DNA of 64,000 nucleotides from Ottelia alismoides (taxonomy: Eukaryota; Streptophyta; Magnoliopsida; Alismatales; Hydrocharitaceae): the NCBI GenBank assembly GCA_037367405.1, contig JAZKJV010000295.1, positions 372,001 to 436,000 of the forward strand, written 5' to 3'. Under the pieces are notes generated by a model, which did no database searches, was not told the DNA's origin, and worked only from the letters and a program-made list of their open reading frames with translations. This document shows, piece by piece, positions 58,498 to 64,000 of this stretch. The stretch's first letter is position 1; each line of letters begins with the position of its first letter. A program made the translations under genes and the position numbers.

Positions 58498-59129
58498 ACA
58501 AGAATGCAGAGCAGTGCAAAGTCCAAGAAAATATCCAAAGAAGCCTACAGAAAAAATTCCACAAAAATATTGAGCTTCTAGAAAAAATCAACGTCTTGGT
58601 GAAGACTCGGTTACACTGGCCGAGCTTCATAAGGGAATGAAGACTACACTGGTCCATTCCCACTTATTTCCCATTTCTTCTAGCTTCTCCCCCAATTTGG
58701 TTGTGATAATAGGAACACCTGACCTTAGAATATCTGTCTCCACAAGGACGAGTTACCAGAGGAGCAGATTCCTTGATAGTTCAATGGTTTGTCTGAGAAG
58801 AGCTGAAAAATTCACATACATGGATCCGTCATTTCAAGGTGGCAAGAGTATGTGACTGAGAGGATGATTCTAATAAGACTGTGGATTGAACTGAATGATA
58901 GGATTATGGAACCTAAGGGTTGTTGTGTCACACTTCCTAACCCTAATGCGGTTTCGAACAAACCAAGAATCCAAAGGTCTTTACTAAGCTTCAAACTTTG
59001 ATTTTATTAAGACAAGTTTAAAAGTAAAAAATGTTTCAAGTTTTTTCTTTTTATTTTCTCTGTCTTCTTTTTATGCACTTATTGCATAAGTGTTTTCTAG
59101 GGACTAACAAAGGAAAGTTTGGGTGGGGG

Positions 59130-62111
59130 TGATGAATATCCATTTCATCACCTTTATTATTTCATTTAGGACATAAATCCCTAGCTAAATGCATGAATAT
59201 ATCATTAATTTGTGAAAAATAACACTCAATGATTCATAATAAATACTGTATAAAATACTGTACAAAATATGGTATTTAATTCCAAAATAAGGAATAAAGG
59301 AAAGAAAAGAAAAAGAATGAAGTGTCAAGGACACTGAGTGACTCTAGACCCCAAGACCCAGTAATCATGATGACTTGGTCGACAAGGAATAAAGTAGGGG
59401 GAGATAGGCATGCCAATTATACCGAAAATGCATTAAAGAAACCATAATTTTATAGCCCAATAATTACAATATGTGACCAATTTTATTTTCATATTTTTAC
59501 ACCTCAAATCATGAAAATTTGAATAAAAAAGATGTACATAAAAATACAAAATTATTTCATTCAAAAATAATGCACTGTGTGCTCGGAACACACATAATAA
59601 AAAGCCGCGAAGAAAACTTTGCAGACGTGTATCTTCTCCATACAAAATCAAAATTCACAAATAAATTTAGAAAAATACAACTGAAATATGTATATATATG
59701 TATTTAAATAAGTTATAAATAATTTTTGTGTATAATAACAAAATATAAAATAAAAATCAAATAGGGTAAATAAAAGTCTAAATACCTATAAGTATACATG
59801 TAAATATTAATATATAATTAATTAATTTTTAAAAAAATAAAAATAAGAATAAATACTGCATAAAATTACTAGTATTTTTCATGTTTTGACAAAAAATAAT
59901 AAAATCATTTCCTATTTTTGAATGCCTTAATAAGGAAATTATTGCTCTAAATTTTCTGGTAGGTCCACGTGGACCAACCAAGGCTCTGTGTTTTGTTGAC
60001 CCAGATCAACTGTATGCCATTTAGCTCTAACTTTTGTCAGAGCTCGCAAACCCCCTACCTCCTCTATTTCTATTCGCATTCCTCCATACCCCTTCTTCCT
60101 TAAATAGTTGACCTTCCTCAGGCACAAAATTTGCCTTGCTGAGCCACTGATTCGACCCCCTTTCGCCCCCATTTTGAACCTCTTCATCTGCTCCACATAT
60201 TCCCTATGTTTTTATCTCAAATCTGGCATGGATTTGAGTCACCAGACTCAACCTCCTCTGCCTTCACTGAAGTCCCATCATCACACTTTCCCCTTGTGCT
60301 ATCAGCTTCAAGAAAGGGTCAACCACGACCCTCTCGTCCCCCTCAAACTTTTTTGTGTAGGTGTGCGAACGAGAGAGCCACCCAGAGCACCATCCCAAGG
60401 CTTGAGCAGTAGCTCCAGGTGACCTGAGCTCCAGGTCTCCTCTAACAAACACTGTACACCTTTGAGGATACCTGCTGATGTGCAAAGCTCCCAAGAAAGA
60501 GAGGAGACCTTCAATGAGGGAAGAGCAGGACTGAGGCGAGTGGAATTTGTAGACAAAGCTCACCGGAGCTTTGTTCTTCAGAGGTTCATCCAGACCACTC
60601 CTACACCGTCAGATCAGGCTGAGGGACCATATCTAGTCCGATCCCTTGAAATCAAATGATGTGGTACGCATCGATCACCGCTCATCTTGCCGTGTGAAGC
60701 GCTCTCCGCCCTCTGATTTAATATTGAGGGGTAAAAACTTAGTAACCCCTTGATATTTTTATATCTAATATTTGGTCATGTAATATTAATCGCAGTTCAA
60801 ACTTTTGTGAAAAATTGCATTTGGACCCTCACATGGACCTAGGTCTAGTGCTAGGTCAGCTCATGTGGTCCCCATGTGAGTTGGCCAAATTGCACCAAAC
60901 CCCTTCTGGGTTCTTTTATTTCATTTTATTATATAAATTTTATATTTAAGTTCAAAACTTGTGGTATTTTTGCATGCACCCCTATACCTTATTTATATTG
61001 CAAAATGCCCCTACTAGGCCTTGTAAATTAATTTATGATTTTTATTTTTAATTAAATATCTCTAGTGCTTGAAAATTTGTGGAAAAATTGTAAATATTGG
61101 ATGTTGTGCATGTTCATGCTCTATTTTTATTTCAGCATTTACTTGTCCTTTTCCATTTATTAAAAATCATTTGGGACCTATTTATCCCTTGTCTAACTAA
61201 AAAACCAAAAATAGAATTATTTTAAAAATTCCAAAATTTTATATGTTACATATTACCATGTAATATAACTCCAGACCAAAAATCACAAAAAATATAAAAA
61301 GAAAATCTAAAAAATGAAAACCCCTACTAACTCTAAACAACTAGAAAAAAATATATAAAATCCAAAAAATAGTTTTCTTCTGTATATTTTTACTAATATA
61401 ATATACTATATATTAAGAATAGTTTTGACTAATTTTGAAATTAATCTCTATTTCTAAAACTCAAAACAAGTCGACCTATTTATCACCTCTCCATTTTGAA
61501 GTATTTTAGACTTTAAAAATATGTAAAAATTAGCAAAAATAACTAAAAATCATAAAACAGAGAAAAACATAAAAATGACAAAACATTTTATTTTATAATT
61601 TTGAGTATATATAGCTATACTTATAAGTATAAAACCTTATATAGTGTATATATATACATAAATATTATTATTATAAATACCTATAAATATTTTTTATACC
61701 TTTAAAAATAAAAAGGATTGTGCTTAATTGTATTTTCCCTATTTTATATATTTAATATATATTTATATCTTATATATTATTTATATTAAAAAGAAAAAGA
61801 AATTAAAAATCGAAAAAATATAAAAAGAAAGTAAAATTTATAAAGTTAAAAATATATAAAAAAATCCATAATCCCTAAAATTAAATATCATTAAAAACGA
61901 ACAAAAATCTAAAAATTAAAAGCACAAAAATATTTGTTGTTTATTCTTTATAGACAATAACTATTTTCTTATCTCCGTAGCTCTTAGTGGTTCGACCCCT
62001 GCAATTACTTGTTATACACATTTATTTGCAGGGTATAATAAATTTCACCCCACATACTTTCAATGATTTATCATTATTGTGGGTTGTTTGTTTGTTTGAT
62101 TTGGTTGTTCA
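59130..62111 (+). repeat. LTR of unit 3
   Basis: It starts TGATGAATATCCATTTCATC directly after AAAGTTTGGGTGGGGG and ends GTTGTTCA. At about 2.98 kb it is the cleanest start of the three. The order of AT-rich and GC-richer parts matches units 1 and 2. Confidence 0.72.
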
Positions 62112-64000
62112 TGATCCGAGTGAGAGAGAGGTCGACACATCGATTGCTGGACCTGACTTGTCGGGCACCACAGACCCTGCAAGTCCAGACATTAGGAAGC
62201 TCTGAATAGCCTAGTCAACAGATAATGGTTATGATCGAGTATAGATTTGAGTGGATTTAATGAAGATTATCTGAAATACAATAATTTGCATATATATATA
62301 TATATCTTTGATTAAGGTTATTAATATTTTAAATCAAAGTTATCTTGCCTTTTAAACTCTGAAAGTCCATTCTCTTATTAAACTTTCAAAGCAAGATATA
62401 TATTTACGGTTGTATCTCTAGCAAGATCTAGGATCTCCTTTCTACCTTTGTTATGTCCCAATATTACGAGAAACTGCAACTCAGATAAAAATAAGTGGCA
62501 ACTCATTTCGCCTTGTAAGTCCAACTTGCATTTCCCAATTCAGTCTTTAACACCCAGATCCACCAACCCTAAGGTAATGTTGACCCATTGTTAATTGGAC
62601 AAACCGTAAACATGAATATAACTCATTATGTGCAATCTAATATCGTCTCAATAATATGTGGAACCAATATTAGGATCACTACGCATACGACCTTACTCTT
62701 TCGAAAAGGAAAGAGCCCGATCCATGTGCGCTTATATGCAAGAGCTATCACTTCGGATAGGCATCTCCAATATACAATCCATGGCGATGGAACCCTTTGC
62801 CTTGACATGAAACCATGGATGTCATTTATAAGATCCCCCATATCTCATTCTAATTTTAATTAATCATTACGAATCATGTTCATTATAATTAATTCTTAAG
62901 GGAATTACATCTCTATTTATTATAGATTGTTTATTTTAATTCAATGAAATTAATTTAGTCATATTAAATTAATCAACAACCTAATTCAACCAACAAATAA
63001 TTAGGGTTCGCTTGATATTACTATATAGTATACACCCTCACAATTGTATTATTCCAATCAGTTGATTAAAGAATGCAGAGACTTCTCATGCAACCCATCC
63101 TTGAAATGGATCAAGCCAGGTTAGGCAGATTATGCTAACAGGGAGAGCTTCCACTGCGGTGCAGGGTGCCAATTAAGTAACCCACTAGCATATCAACAAC
63201 TTAGACACCATCACCAAATCAATTCAGGCAACATAGTTGGTGCAAATTGTTCTATGAGGTTTTGTCGATCACATGCTCTTGGTGACTGGTGTGAAGCATA
63301 TATAGTAATCACTCAGAAATATTAGGCATCTTAAAGAACTTTTGAGATCCTAAATTTCTAAGCATATCAAGCAAACATGTTCTTGGTTTTGTATGTAAAA
63401 GTTATCCTACAACTATTGTAGGATAAATTAGGTTTTGTCATGAAACCCTCATTCAATGGTCATTGATGTTTAATCAAATATTTTCATAAATATTGATCAT
63501 CAAATTTAATCAATGCAAATTCATAATTTCCTTGATTTATATTGATTGATAAACACATTAAGAAAGTGATTTAGATGATCCAATCATCATCTGACTCATC
63601 TCCACTAAATATTGAATATCCATGGCAAACAAATTCAGAATCACGTGAAATAAATTCGAGCGATTTGCTGGTTTAATTATCTACTTAATTAAGATATTTG
63701 TTTCACGTTTTATGACAGAGAAACAATAAGAAAAAATCAATTTCTTTTATATCCATGAATACATGCAAAAAAAATTTCATTGTGGGAACATTTTGAATTT
63801 TTATTCACACACTTTGGTGCCAACAATTGGCTACTATTTTGGGAGCATATTTAGAAAATCTAAATACATTTTATTATCCAAAAAACATGTTCAAATAGTG
63901 CATAAACAAGGACTTTTCGTTTTAGTGAAAAAAATATGAAACGTGCATCATATGCACAAACCACGAGTTCTCGCACAACTGATTTGCAAAACCATGTTCC
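62112..64000 (-). repeat. Antisense copia leader flanking unit 3
   Basis: 62112-62925 aligns inverted with 26280-27110. 62926-63060 continues the match to about 26160-26290 (ATTTAATATGA, GAATTAAAATAAA blocks). 63060-63560 resembles the inverted leader at 21560-22000 only weakly. 63560-64000 is AT-rich, and I see no gene or clear PBS in it. Confidence 0.55.

Larger units (their letters stand above)
57005..62925 (+). mobile_element. Tandem unit 3
   Basis: Its first 49 bases lie left of the inserted Athila element (44768-44816). It includes stem-loop 57054-57126, AT-rich region to about 57900, antisense ORF block, LTR 59130-62111 and copia flank. Unlike units 1 and 2 it does not end in the chimeric junction: after about 62925 the copia sequence simply continues, so this copy keeps the original insertion flank. 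Spacing from unit 2, with the insertion removed, is about 6,133 bp. Confidence 0.85.

Noticed and set aside
63810..63835. TTTGGTGCCAACAATTGG as a possible PBS
   Set aside because: It resembles a TGGCGCC-type site only loosely, has no LTR end beside it, and lies in antisense copia leader where a methionine-type site would be expected.

Overview
The window looks like intergenic, repeat-dense nuclear DNA of a flowering plant. Every coding trace belongs to plant LTR-retrotransposon lineages: Athila-type Ty3/gypsy, a Del/Tekay chromovirus, and Ty1/copia. There are also small non-autonomous DNA transposons. I see no host gene, rRNA, tRNA or CRISPR array. The species cannot be named from the sequence. 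All assignments come from reading motifs and aligning repeats by eye.

Layout. 1-4856: 3' part of a + strand Athila-like element with a broken protease, no reverse transcriptase or integrase, a stem-loop array and a truncated LTR. 4857-8065: minus-strand 3' end of a related element. About 8066-29095: an old Ty1/copia element. Its LTR is split by a complete Del/Tekay element (10369-20786, TSD GATCT). Its leader is split by an Athila-family solo LTR (22013-26109, TSD-like ACTGG), which itself carries a 569-bp hAT-type element (24042-24610, TSD CACTCAGC). 29096-32444: minus-strand Athila-like remnant with RNase H, integrase, PBS and LTR end, lacking gag to RT. 32445-62925: three tandem copies of a roughly 6.14-kb unit made of a retroelement 3' end, its LTR and about 0.83 kb of flanking copia DNA. 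Copy 2 carries a 247-bp foldback MITE. A 12.2-kb minus-strand Athila element (44817-57004, TSD TAGGG) is inserted at the junction of copies 2 and 3. 62112-64000: antisense copia DNA flanking the last unit.

How the parts relate. The tandem units include non-element flanking DNA and share the same chimeric junction, so they arose by segmental duplication and not by repeated retrotransposition. The 12.2-kb Athila element came later, because it interrupts that junction. The Del/Tekay element reads as one gag-pol frame broken by a few stops and two single-base losses. The 12.2-kb element has readable gag, protease, RT, RNase H and integrase, but its LTRs lack their inner ends and I find no PBS.

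The least explained signal is a set of stem-loops between the integrase end and the 3' LTR of the Athila-like elements. They recur at about 105-bp spacing, carry G-runs on the sense 3' side, and show compensatory base changes between copies. A second recurring structure is a short palindrome formed by the first 21 bases of the LTRs.
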